A program made the translations under genes and the position numbers. Below are positions 25,942-33,588 of a stretch of DNA of 64,000 nt, in pieces (within the stretch, counting starts at the first letter, position 1; each line of letters starts with the position of its first letter). Source of the stretch: Duganella guangzhouensis (GTDB taxonomy: Bacteria > Pseudomonadota > Gammaproteobacteria > Burkholderiales > Burkholderiaceae_D); contig NZ_WKJK01000017.1 in the NCBI RefSeq assembly GCF_009674535.1, positions 93,102 through 157,101 of the forward strand. Reading direction: 5' to 3'. The notes below the pieces were generated by a model that had not been told where the DNA came from, ran no database searches, and was given only the letters and a program-made list of their open reading frames with translations.

Positions 25942-27474
25942 ATGTCGCAGCCGAGTGTCCTGCCCAGTGTCGACGCCATCGAAGCCGAGCGCTTCCGCCA
26001 GTTCATCATGGGCGTGACCGATTATGCCATCTACATGCTGTCGCCGCAGGGCGTGGTGGTGACCTGGAACGCCGGCGCGCAGCGCTTCAAGGGCTACCAT
26101 CCGGACGAGATCATCGGCCAGCACTTTTCCATGTTCTACACCGACGAGGACAAGGCGCGCGGCCGGCCGGCGTATGCGCTGGAAGTGGCGCGCAGCGCCG
26201 GCAAGTTCGAGGACGAGGGCTGGCGCGTGCGCAAGGATGGCAGCCGGTTCTGGGCCAGCGTGGTGATCGACCCCATCGTCGACCCGCAGGGCGAGCTGCT
26301 GGGTTTTGCCAAGATCACGCGCGACATTACCGAACGGCACGCCGCCGCCGAGGAACTGGAGCGGGCGCGCGAGGCGCTGTTCCAGTCGCAGAAGCTGGAA
26401 GCGCTGGGCAAGCTGACCGGCGGCATTGCGCACGATTTCAATAATCTGCTGAACGTCATCATGAACGGGCTGGAGCTGCTGCGCATGTCGCGCGATCCGG
26501 CCATTGTCGCCAAATCGATCGACACCATGACCCGCGCTGGCCAGCGTGGCGCGGCGCTGACGCGGCAGTTGCTGTCGTTCGCCCGCCAGCAGCCGCTGCA
26601 GCAAGAGCCACATGACATCGGCCGCGTGATCCGCTCGTTCGAGGCGGTGCTGCGGCGCGCGCTGCCGGACCAGATGCGGCTGCATCTGCAACTGCAGCAG
26701 GATTTGCCGCCGGCGATGATCGACCCGACCCAGTTCGAGGCCGGGCTGCTCAACTTGGTGGTGAACGCGCGCGACGCCATGGACGACGGTGGCAATGTGC
26801 TGCTGGACGTGAGCACCATTTCGCTCGGTGAGCACGAGGTGGAGCGGCTGCCGGCCGGCAGCTATGTGCGGGTGATGGTGCGCGACGACGGCGCCGGCAT
26901 GACGGCGGCCACCATGGCGCGCGCGGTCGAACCGTTCTTCACCACCAAGGAGGTGGGCAAGGGTACCGGGCTGGGACTGAGCCAGGTATACGGCATGGCG
27001 CAGCAATGCCAGGGCACGCTGACGCTGGAGTCGCGCGTGGGCGAGGGCAGCACGGTGTCGCTGTACTTCCCGGCGTTGCCGCAGCAGGAGCCGCGCGTGA
27101 CGGCGGGCGGTGGCGCCGGTGCCGAGCGGGTGCTGCTGGTGGACGATCAGCCGGAGGTGCTGGAAACCGCCATCAGCCTGTTCACCCATCTGGGCTACGA
27201 GGTGCTGTCGGCCGACCACGGCGCGCAGGCGCTGGAGACGCTGGAGCGGCACCCTGACATCGCCATCCTGTTCAGTGACGTGGTGATGCCCGGCATGAGT
27301 GGCGTTGAGCTGGCGACGGCGGCGCGCGCGCTGCGGCCCGGCTTGAAGGTGGTGCTGGCCTCGGGCTATGTCGAATCGACGCTGCGCGAACAGGTGCCGG
27401 AAATCGGCAGCTTCGAGCTGATCGCCAAGCCCTACCGTCTTAGCGATCTGATTCGCACGTTGAAGGCGCTGTAG
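25942..27474 (+). CDS. PAS-domain hybrid histidine kinase with C-terminal receiver
   Basis: A soluble hybrid kinase of 510 residues. Order: PAS domain about 20-130 (ITRDITERH linker), HisKA with phospho-acceptor His164 in GGIAHDFNNLL, HATPase with NLVVNARDAM, DDGAGM and GTGLGLSQVYG, and receiver about 392-508 with phospho-site Asp446 (ILFSDVVMPGMSG) and a late KPY lysine. There are no membrane helices, so the signal is intracellular (light, redox or small ligand through PAS; no flavin Cys motif NCRFL is visible). No separate response regulator or HPt gene is next to it, so the output partner is elsewhere. Starts behind AGAGGAAAA. Confidence 0.92.
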   Translation: MSQPSVLPSVDAIEAERFRQFIMGVTDYAIYMLSPQGVVVTWNAGAQRFKGYHPDEIIGQHFSMFYTDEDKARGRPAYALEVARSAGKFEDEGWRVRKDGSRFWASVVIDPIVDPQGELLGFAKITRDITERHAAAEELERAREALFQSQKLEALGKLTGGIAHDFNNLLNVIMNGLELLRMSRDPAIVAKSIDTMTRAGQRGAALTRQLLSFARQQPLQQEPHDIGRVIRSFEAVLRRALPDQMRLHLQLQQDLPPAMIDPTQFEAGLLNLVVNARDAMDDGGNVLLDVSTISLGEHEVERLPAGSYVRVMVRDDGAGMTAATMARAVEPFFTTKEVGKGTGLGLSQVYGMAQQCQGTLTLESRVGEGSTVSLYFPALPQQEPRVTAGGGAGAERVLLVDDQPEVLETAISLFTHLGYEVLSADHGAQALETLERHPDIAILFSDVVMPGMSGVELATAARALRPGLKVVLASGYVESTLREQVPEIGSFELIAKPYRLSDLIRTLKAL

Positions 27475-27483
27475 CGCCGGCGC

Positions 27484-27942
27484 TTAGTTAGGGTCGGCTT
27501 CGAGATTGGCGCGGATCAGTTGCAGCAGGGTTTGCAGCTGTTGCAGCTGCTCGCTGCTCATGCCGGCCACGGCGGCGTGCGAGGTTTGCTGGCCCAGCGC
27601 GTTCAGGCTGTGGAAGACCTGCTGGCCCTGCGTGCTCAGCGCCAGCCGGGTGATGCGGCGGTCGGCCGGGTCGGGGCTGGCGTCCAGCAGTCCCTGATCG
27701 CGCAGGTTTTTCAGCAGGCGCGCCAGTTGCGCCTTGTCGCGGCCGGAGTGGTTCACCAGATCGCCCTGGGTGGCGCCGGGATGGCGGTGGAAAAAGCCCA
27801 TGGCCTTGTATTCCATATGGGTCAGCTCGTGCGCGTTGTCGCGCAGACCACGCAACTGGCGTGCGCGGTACAAATGCATCACCGAATGGATGGCGTCGAA
27901 TACTTGGTCGGATTGGTTGACTTTATTAACTGGTTTGCTCAT
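27484..27942 (-). CDS. MarR-family transcriptional regulator
   Basis: A 152-residue winged-helix repressor with the MarR core: FFHRHPGATQGDLVNHSGRD recognition region, AQLARLLKNLRDQGLL and the wing DPADRRITRLALSTQG. It is divergent from a siderophore-interacting flavoprotein gene, with only 32 bases between the start codons. A perfect 16-base inverted repeat overlaps its own start codon, which suggests it represses itself and the flavoprotein gene. The ligand is unknown. The lysine/asparagine-rich N-terminus is not unusual. Confidence 0.92.
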   Translation of the reverse strand: MSKPVNKVNQSDQVFDAIHSVMHLYRARQLRGLRDNAHELTHMEYKAMGFFHRHPGATQGDLVNHSGRDKAQLARLLKNLRDQGLLDASPDPADRRITRLALSTQGQQVFHSLNALGQQTSHAAVAGMSSEQLQQLQTLLQLIRANLEADPN

Positions 27943-27956
27943 AATGTGGACATTAT
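27941..27956. promoter_or_regulatory. Probable MarR operator, perfect 7-2-7 inverted repeat
   Basis: ATAATGT-GG-ACATTAT is a perfect palindrome with a two-base centre, the size and shape expected for a MarR dimer site. It spans the marR start codon (27940-27942) and lies 19 bases before the first possible start of the divergent flavoprotein gene, so binding would block both transcripts. Confidence 0.7.
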
Positions 27957-27974
27957 CAACTAATTCTGGAGTAG

Positions 27975-28682
27975 ATGATGGCTGGACGGATTCAACGTGT
28001 GCGACACGAACTCAAACGGCGCGAACTGCAGGTGGCCAAGGTTGACTATTTGGCACCAGAGTATGTCGCCATCACCTTCAAAGGCGAGACCTTACACGAT
28101 TTTGTCTCGGCTTCCTATGACGATCATGTGAAATTCCTGATCAGCGACGAAGACCGGCGCGATTTCACGCCGCGCAGCTACGATCCGGTGGCGGGCGAGC
28201 TGACCATCGAATTCGCGCTGCATGCGACCGGTGCGGCGTCGGATTGGGCGCGCCACGCGTTGGTGGGGCAGAGCGCCTTCATCGGCGGCCCGCGCGGCTC
28301 GATGATCATTCCGATGGATTACGCCTGGCATGTGCTGGCCGGTGACGCCACCGCTTTGCCAGCGATCCGTCGCCGGCTGGAAGAACTGCCAGCCGGCGCC
28401 AAGGTGCAGGTGCTGGTGGCCGCCGAGGCGGCGTCGCAGCTGCAATTCCGCAGCGAGGCCGACGTGCAGCTGCAGCTGCTGGACGACACGGCCGCGCTGC
28501 TGGCCGCGATCCGCGCGCTGCAGTTGCCGGCGGGCGAGGGCTTCTTCTGGTTCGCCGGCGAAGCGGCGGTGGCGGCGCAGGTGCGCGACAGCGTGTTCAA
28601 CGACAAAGGCCATCCGCGCGACGCGGCCCGCATCTCGGCCTACTGGAAGCAAGGCGCCTCGGGCCACCACGAAGATCTGTAA
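27975..28682 (+). CDS. Siderophore-interacting protein (NADPH-dependent ferric-chelate reductase type)
   Basis: A 235-residue flavoprotein of the ViuB/YqjH/SIP family, which reduces ferric siderophores to release iron in the cytoplasm. The FAD-binding signature is present as TPRSYDP, followed by GPRGSMIIP and a C-terminal NAD(P)-binding domain (FFWFAGEAAVAAQVRD, AYWKQGASGHHED). The final SGHHED is shared with YqjH-like proteins. Two adjacent ATG codons occur at 27975 and 27978; either works with the TGGAG site. It is controlled by the divergent MarR repressor if the operator call is right; no Fur-type box was seen. Iron recovery or general diaphorase function is inferred from family. Confidence 0.88.
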   Translation: MMAGRIQRVRHELKRRELQVAKVDYLAPEYVAITFKGETLHDFVSASYDDHVKFLISDEDRRDFTPRSYDPVAGELTIEFALHATGAASDWARHALVGQSAFIGGPRGSMIIPMDYAWHVLAGDATALPAIRRRLEELPAGAKVQVLVAAEAASQLQFRSEADVQLQLLDDTAALLAAIRALQLPAGEGFFWFAGEAAVAAQVRDSVFNDKGHPRDAARISAYWKQGASGHHEDL

Positions 28683-28691
28683 GCCGCGCTG

Positions 28692-29864
28692 TTATTCAAG
28701 CGGCAGGTTCACCTCTGGATAAAGGTTGGGGAAAAGCATACCCAGCGCATCCAGAGGGAGACCGATACGAACCGGGCCATATGGGGTGTCGCTAACAAGC
28801 AAGCCAATTGTCAGGAGTTTGGACAACAACGACCTGGCATTGCGCTCGCCCAGTCCGGTTAGCTGAGCGAACTCGCCACGGGCCAGCGGCCCCAGACCAA
28901 AAAGATGTATCAGGGGCAGAATAGCCTCATTTCTAATACCTTTGTCCTGAGTCGACCGGAAGATGACCAACGCCTCGATCCGCTGCTTGATGCCATCCAA
29001 AGCCAGCATCTTCGACATATACGACACCTGATCCTCGCAGACGCCCAAGAAATACTGGACCCACTCCAGCAAGCCTTGGGTGCTGAGATTGCCTCGACCA
29101 TCCAGATCCCCGCGTCTCGGCGAGTCCGCGTTATGCAGTGCAGCGTAATAAGCCTCTGTGGAGCGCGCTAGTCCGCGGCTCGGCGACCACAATCCCTCGG
29201 ACAATTTCCAAAGCGCGCAGTGGCTCTGCATTCGTGTCGCGCGGCCATTCCCATCCAGGAAAGGATGGACCCAGGCCACGCGGTGATGTGCGCATGCGGT
29301 GTGGATCAATACCCGCTCCCAGCCCCGTGCGGTGCCATACACATCGTCCAAGCGTTTAAGGAAAGCGGGCAAAGCCGCAGCGGTGGGGGGCAGATGCCGC
29401 CCCACCTGAACTGCACGGTCCCGAACTTGGCCTGGCACAATCACTACGCCATCGTCTGACAAGCGATCATCAGGCGCCAGCCGCTCATACAGCGCCCGAT
29501 GCGCCTCAAGCAGAAATGCTGAACGAAGCGCCGAGCCGTCGCCGCTCATTGCCTCCAGTTCTTTTTCCGCTTCAATATGAGCAAGCGCGATCCGCTGCAG
29601 CCGAGCCTCATCAGGCTTGTGAGAGAAATCATTATGCAAAGCGCGCTCGATGTTGCGCGGATGGGTACTTTGTCCTTCTATCCGGTTGCTGTAGAAGGAA
29701 TTCATTTGCCGGACCAGCTCGCGCAGACTCGCTCGTGTGGTTTCGTGGGCGGTAGCCGAAAGCTTGATCGAACCCGTGACAATGCGCTCGGTGACTGGGG
29801 TGACTGTTTCCAGTTGCCGCTCACTAAGCAAAAGTGGTTCGAATTGATGGGGAGAATCGTACAT
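28692..29864 (-). CDS. Fic-domain protein (AMPylase type) with N-terminal inhibitory motif
   Basis: A 390-residue Fic protein that should transfer AMP (or another nucleotide) to a hydroxyl group of a target protein. The catalytic motif is complete: HPFLDGNGRATR at residues 200-211, with His200 as the base. An inhibitory helix motif S(x)3E(G) is present as SNRIEG at residues 59-64 (Glu63), so it belongs to the class with N-terminal autoinhibition. The last 90 residues look like a winged-helix domain (GEFAQLTGLGERNARSLLSKLLTIGLL), a common DNA-binding or target-recognition add-on. No antitoxin gene is adjacent; autoinhibition could replace it. Third-codon GC is visibly lower than in neighbours, hinting at horizontal acquisition. 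Regulation and target unknown. Confidence 0.9.
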   Translation of the reverse strand: MYDSPHQFEPLLLSERQLETVTPVTERIVTGSIKLSATAHETTRASLRELVRQMNSFYSNRIEGQSTHPRNIERALHNDFSHKPDEARLQRIALAHIEAEKELEAMSGDGSALRSAFLLEAHRALYERLAPDDRLSDDGVVIVPGQVRDRAVQVGRHLPPTAAALPAFLKRLDDVYGTARGWERVLIHTACAHHRVAWVHPFLDGNGRATRMQSHCALWKLSEGLWSPSRGLARSTEAYYAALHNADSPRRGDLDGRGNLSTQGLLEWVQYFLGVCEDQVSYMSKMLALDGIKQRIEALVIFRSTQDKGIRNEAILPLIHLFGLGPLARGEFAQLTGLGERNARSLLSKLLTIGLLVSDTPYGPVRIGLPLDALGMLFPNLYPEVNLPLE

Positions 29865-30003
29865 TTCTGCCGCTTTTTCTACCGCTTTTTCGTGCGTACA
29901 AGCCTTTGATTATACTAATAGTTTCTTAATGTTTTTAAGTTTTTCAGGAGGTTTTTTGCCGCTTTGGAACCAAGTAAAAGTGGCCAAAGTTCGGCTTATA
30001 TGG

Positions 30004-30637
30004 CTAGTCGCCGCAGGCGCTGTCGTTCCAATTGCTCACGGTCTGGCCGAGATATTCTGGTCGGGCGGAGCAGTTGTTGTGGAGTTGCATGGCCAGCGCC
30101 AGTATCAACGGTGGCGGCACTAGAAGAACGCCCAACACGATGCGCCACGCCAGCCCGAACTGTGCCCGCCACAGCTGGAGCAGCATGAGCAGCGCGGCGG
30201 TCAGCCAGAAACAGTGCCCACCAGCGCAGCAGGTAGTTCCCGGACTCGAACGCCGCCGCGAGCATGGCCGCCACAAACGACGTCAACCACAGATAGTAGC
30301 CGAAGCCAAACTCGATGAATTGGCCTTCGCCATCGTCGTAGGGAATGGCGGTAAGCTTGACCGCGAACAACGCCAGCATCAGTCCGGCGAAGGCGAGCAG
30401 CATGGACAACGCCGACTGGCGCTTGCTCAGTAGCAGCGACAGTCCAAACAAGGGGTTCGCAAACCATCCGAAAACGCCGATCAGCACCCCCAGTGGCCCG
30501 GTGAGCAAAATCAGGATGCCTGGCTCGGCGCCGCGGGTTTCTCTGATTCCCGTGAAGCACAGCGATAGCGCGTAAATGCCGAGGGCGATCAGCCTTGCGG
30601 TGGGGCGTCTGTTGAGCAGGTTCGGGAGGTTGGGCAT
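30004..30637 (-). pseudogene. Frameshifted multi-helix membrane protein
   Basis: From ATG 30637 the frame encodes a hydrophobic protein with helices such as GILILLTGPLGVLIGVFGWF and LAFAGLMLALFAVKL. Around 30209-30211 the membrane-like sequence leaves that frame: after LLRWWALF the coding frame becomes Arg/Ala/His-rich, while the neighbouring frame continues with FWLTAALLMLLQLWRAQ and IVLGVLLVPPPLILALAMQ to a stop at 30004. Dropping one T of a TTT (minus strand) joins the two parts into about 210 residues with six helices. It is therefore a one-base insertion, a sequencing error or, less likely, programmed frameshifting. I do not recognise the family. A longer start at 30724 is also possible. 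Confidence 0.65.
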
Positions 30638-30742
30638 ATGGATAATTGTCAGCGATCTTGCCTGCTTCTCTCTGTGGATTGTATGGCGAAGTAGCCAAAA
30701 GACAACAAGTGAATCTGGTTTCATGATTTCGCGATCGCTTAA

Positions 30743-30759
30743 GTTAGAATGTTTCTAAC
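30743..30759. promoter_or_regulatory. Perfect 7-3-7 inverted repeat upstream of the LuxR-type regulator
   Basis: GTTAGAA-TGT-TTCTAAC ends 20 bases before the ATG of the LuxR-type regulator. The size fits an operator for a dimeric regulator, perhaps its own. It does not have a U-run and is not a terminator. Confidence 0.45.
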
Positions 30760-30778
30760 CAAACCTTGTGAATCGAAC

Positions 30779-31894
30779 ATGACTTTTCCTCCCCAGCATA
30801 TCAGCGCCATCTACGCCAGTGCGATGGGGCCGGGCCATTGGCCGGAGCTGATGCGGACGCTGGGCGCGGAGTTTGGCGCGGATTCGTCGTTCATGTTCAC
30901 CTCGCACTCGGAGACCGAGCCGGATGCCATTTTGCTGGGGCAGAACACGTCCGCCGAGATGGTGGCGCAATTCCGCGATTATTGGCGCCATGAAGACATC
31001 TGGGCGGCGGCAGCGCGCCGGCGTGGCTGGATGAAGCGCGACGTGGTGTTGATCGGCAGCGAACTGGTGCCGAGCGATCAATTGCGCCGCAGCCGCTATT
31101 ACAACGAGTTCGCCCGCCACTACGGCATGGAGGGCATGCTGGGTTCGGTGTTATTCGATGGCAGCGAGGGCCAGGGCATCCCGTTCACCAATCTGTGCTG
31201 GTATCGCCCGCCTGGACATGGCGATTTCGAGTTGCGCCATAAACGACAACTGGCGCAACTGCTGATTCACTTCCAGCAGGCGCTCAAGATTCAGCATCAG
31301 CTCAAGTCACTGCACACGCGTTGGCAATTGGGCGGCCCCGCCGGCCGCACGCTGTCGATATTGTTGAACGCGGACGGCCGCATCCTGCATGCCAACGCGC
31401 TGGCCGAGCAGGCGCTGGCATCCGGCAGCGGCCTGCTACATTGCGTCAACCAGCGCTTGCGGAGCTTGGGCCGGCGTTCGTCGCCGGCTGTCGATGACGC
31501 GCTGGCGGCGTGCCGCGTCAGTCAACGGCCGCTGCAGATGCTGGTGCAGATAGCGCAACGGGACATGTTGCTCAGCGCCGTGCTGCTGCCGCTGCCGGTG
31601 GAGCAGGCTTGCTACGCCGGCTGGCAGGACGACCGTCACTTCCTGCTGATGCTGGAGCTGCCGCGCGATAACAGCGAGGAGATGATCGCCAGGGTGGCCG
31701 AGATGTTTGGCCTGAGCGGGGCGGAGCAGCGCCTGGCCACCGCGCTGGCCGACGGTCAGACGCTGGAGCAGATCGCGGAAGTACGCTGCGTTTCACATAA
31801 CACGGTGCGCACGCAGGTGCGCAGCCTGCTGGCCAAGACCGGTTACAGCCGGCAAATCGATCTGGTCAGGATGATGAGCCGGCTGCTGGGCTAA
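30779..31894 (+). CDS. LuxR-family transcriptional regulator
   Basis: A 371-residue regulator from ATG 30779. The C-terminus is a LuxR-type helix-turn-helix (GLSGAEQRLATALADGQTLE, then VSHNTVRTQVRSLLAKTGYSRQ), and residues 1-300 form a PAS/GAF-like sensory region (GRTLSILLNADGRILHANALA resembles a PAS entry). It has no acyl-homoserine-lactone synthase nearby and does not show the conserved autoinducer-binding WxxxYxxxxYxxxD pattern, so it is better seen as a ligand-sensing regulator of unknown trigger. A perfect inverted repeat lies 20 bases before the start. The genes it controls are not evident. Confidence 0.85.
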   Translation: MTFPPQHISAIYASAMGPGHWPELMRTLGAEFGADSSFMFTSHSETEPDAILLGQNTSAEMVAQFRDYWRHEDIWAAAARRRGWMKRDVVLIGSELVPSDQLRRSRYYNEFARHYGMEGMLGSVLFDGSEGQGIPFTNLCWYRPPGHGDFELRHKRQLAQLLIHFQQALKIQHQLKSLHTRWQLGGPAGRTLSILLNADGRILHANALAEQALASGSGLLHCVNQRLRSLGRRSSPAVDDALAACRVSQRPLQMLVQIAQRDMLLSAVLLPLPVEQACYAGWQDDRHFLLMLELPRDNSEEMIARVAEMFGLSGAEQRLATALADGQTLEQIAEVRCVSHNTVRTQVRSLLAKTGYSRQIDLVRMMSRLLG

Positions 31895-31909
31895 GCTAAC
31901 GTCGCCGCG

Positions 31910-32299
31910 TCAGCGCGCGTAATGTCCGGTGGGCAGGCATTTGTAGCTGCCGTCCGGATAATCCTCATAGCCTTCCTTGCCAAAGGAAATGCCGCCGTAG
32001 CACGCGGCCCAGCTGTAGTTGCCGCCTGCGCGGATCCGCAATTCCGAACTGCGGCCCGGTCCGAGGTTGTTGGAAAACGCGTAGTACGAGCCGTTCGGCC
32101 CGTCGCCGCAGCGTTCCTTGCTGTATTTCATGTCGCCGCACCAGAGGATGAAAATCTGTTCGCTGCAATTGTTGGTCAACGATATTTCGCCGCGTTTCGA
32201 TTCGACCGAGACGCATTGCTGCGCGTCCTTGCCGGGATTGGCGGCGGCGGCCTGGCCGGCAAACAGCGCGCAGAACAGCAGACAGACGATATACCTCAT
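31910..32299 (-). CDS. Small secreted cysteine-rich protein of unknown function
   Basis: A 129-residue protein starting at ATG 32299 with a clear signal peptide (IVCLLFCALFAGQAAAANP). The mature part has six cysteines (QQCV, NNCSE, LWCGD, ERCGD, AACYG, YKCLP), an even number that fits three disulfides, and many Tyr/Gly/Ser. Segments SLTNNCSEQIFILWC and FSNNLGPGRSSELRI look like a beta-sandwich of the small secreted type. The frame is open further upstream but without coding character. I do not recognise a named family. The 3' ends of this gene and the LuxR gene face each other with a 15-base gap. Confidence 0.7.
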   Translation of the reverse strand: MRYIVCLLFCALFAGQAAAANPGKDAQQCVSVESKRGEISLTNNCSEQIFILWCGDMKYSKERCGDGPNGSYYAFSNNLGPGRSSELRIRAGGNYSWAACYGGISFGKEGYEDYPDGSYKCLPTGHYAR

Positions 32300-32377
32300 G
32301 GAGATTCCCCTTTCGTTGTGGTTTGTGTAACCCAATTCTGACGGGCGGGGCGGGGGACGGTCATCATGCATTTGCAT

Positions 32378-32424
32378 GAAAAAGAAAGGGCCAGCCCCTT
32401 ACGCAATAAAAAGGAGCCGGCCCT
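32378..32424 (-). terminator. Rho-independent terminator downstream of the porin gene
   Basis: In minus-strand RNA the arms at 32411-32424 and 32387-32400 pair over 14 positions (two of them G-U wobbles) around a short A/U loop, followed by a UUUCUUUUU tail. It lies 43 bases after the porin stop codon, so it should end the galR/transporter/dioxygenase/porin transcript or the porin transcript. Confidence 0.82.
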
Positions 32425-32466
32425 GGAGGATGCATGGGGCGAACCCCGTGCGCTTCCTGACTTACA

Positions 32467-33549
32467 TCAGAAACTGTGCTTGATACCGGTGATCAGACCG
32501 TTCGACGCCTTGCCCGCGCCGACCGAACCGCCCGCGCTCAGCGCCACGGCGGCGGTGCCGTCGTTGCTGATGTGGCCGGCCGCCACGTAGACCGCGCTAC
32601 GCTTCGACAGGTTGTAGATGCCACGAATCAGGATCTGCTTCGAGTCGTTGTTGGTGGCTTTGTAGTTCAGGGTGGCGATCTGGCCGTCCAGCGTGAAGAA
32701 CGGGGTCACGTTGTAGGCCGCGCCAATGTAGAACAGGTCGCTGCGCGGCTGGGTGGTCGAACCCTGGTTGTTACGTGCGATCCAGCCGGCGCCGACTTTC
32801 CAGTCATCCTGCTTGATCAGGGCGGCGATGTGACCACGGCTGTCGGTCTTGTCGCTGCTGGTCAGGCCGTTGGCGGCGCCGGCGCCACCGTAGATGCGGT
32901 CGAACGCGCCGACCAGCGAGAAGCTCTGCGCATCGTAACGCACCATGGTCGACCATTCGCGGCAGGCGATGGCGTCGGTGGCGCTTTCGCCGGCGCAGCT
33001 GGTGCCGGAGGCGCCGCCGGCGGTCGAGGTGTCACGGCCCAGCGAGTAGGTCGCACCCAGCGTCACGCCGCTGAAGGTGCCACGGTAGGCCAGCGAGTTG
33101 TCGCTGCGGCCGTTCGGGATGAACGAGTCGAGCGAACCCAGACCGTACTGCGATGGACCCAGGATGTCGAAGTCATAGGTCGAGATGTTGAGCATGTTGT
33201 AGTTGCGACCCAAAGTCAGCTGGCCCCATTTGCCTTGCAGACCAACCCAGGCCTGACGGCCGAACAGGCGGTTCTGGTTCTGGGCACCGGTGTCCGGCGC
33301 GAAGCCGTTTTCCAGCTGGAAGATGGCTTTCAGGCCATCGCCCAGATCTTCGCTGCCACGGAAGCCGAGGCGCGAAGGGAACATGCCGCCACCCAGGGTA
33401 GGCATGCGGGTCACGCTGTTGCCGGCCGCGTCCGCGTTGGTGTAGGTCTCGACGGCGGCGTCGATGATGCCGTAAATCGTGACGTTGCTCTGGGCGTGGG
33501 CGGCGGTTGCGACAAAGGCGGTTGCTGCGATGGCGATTGCTTTTTTCAT
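32467..33549 (-). CDS. Outer-membrane porin (general diffusion, Burkholderiales type)
   Basis: A 360-residue porin with a signal peptide (AIAATAFVATAAHAQ) and mature start SNVTIYGIIDAAVETY, typical of the OmpC-like porins of Betaproteobacteria. Sixteen amphipathic strands are expected; GLKAIFQLENGF, QAWVGLQGKWGQLTLGRN and ending KHSF with a terminal phenylalanine support the barrel and Bam recognition. It follows the gallate dioxygenase by 39 bases on the same strand and is followed by a strong terminator, so it may belong to the gallate transcript and admit aromatic acids. Specificity is not evident from sequence. RBS GGAGACTT. Confidence 0.93.
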   Translation of the reverse strand: MKKAIAIAATAFVATAAHAQSNVTIYGIIDAAVETYTNADAAGNSVTRMPTLGGGMFPSRLGFRGSEDLGDGLKAIFQLENGFAPDTGAQNQNRLFGRQAWVGLQGKWGQLTLGRNYNMLNISTYDFDILGPSQYGLGSLDSFIPNGRSDNSLAYRGTFSGVTLGATYSLGRDTSTAGGASGTSCAGESATDAIACREWSTMVRYDAQSFSLVGAFDRIYGGAGAANGLTSSDKTDSRGHIAALIKQDDWKVGAGWIARNNQGSTTQPRSDLFYIGAAYNVTPFFTLDGQIATLNYKATNNDSKQILIRGIYNLSKRSAVYVAAGHISNDGTAAVALSAGGSVGAGKASNGLITGIKHSF

Positions 33550-33588
33550 GCTTCTAAGTCTCCGTTTGTTTTGGTGCGAGAGGTTGAT

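Noticed and set aside
30731..30738. GCGATCGC palindrome
   Set aside because: Only 8 bases and common in high-GC DNA; the neighbouring 7-3-7 repeat is the meaningful one.
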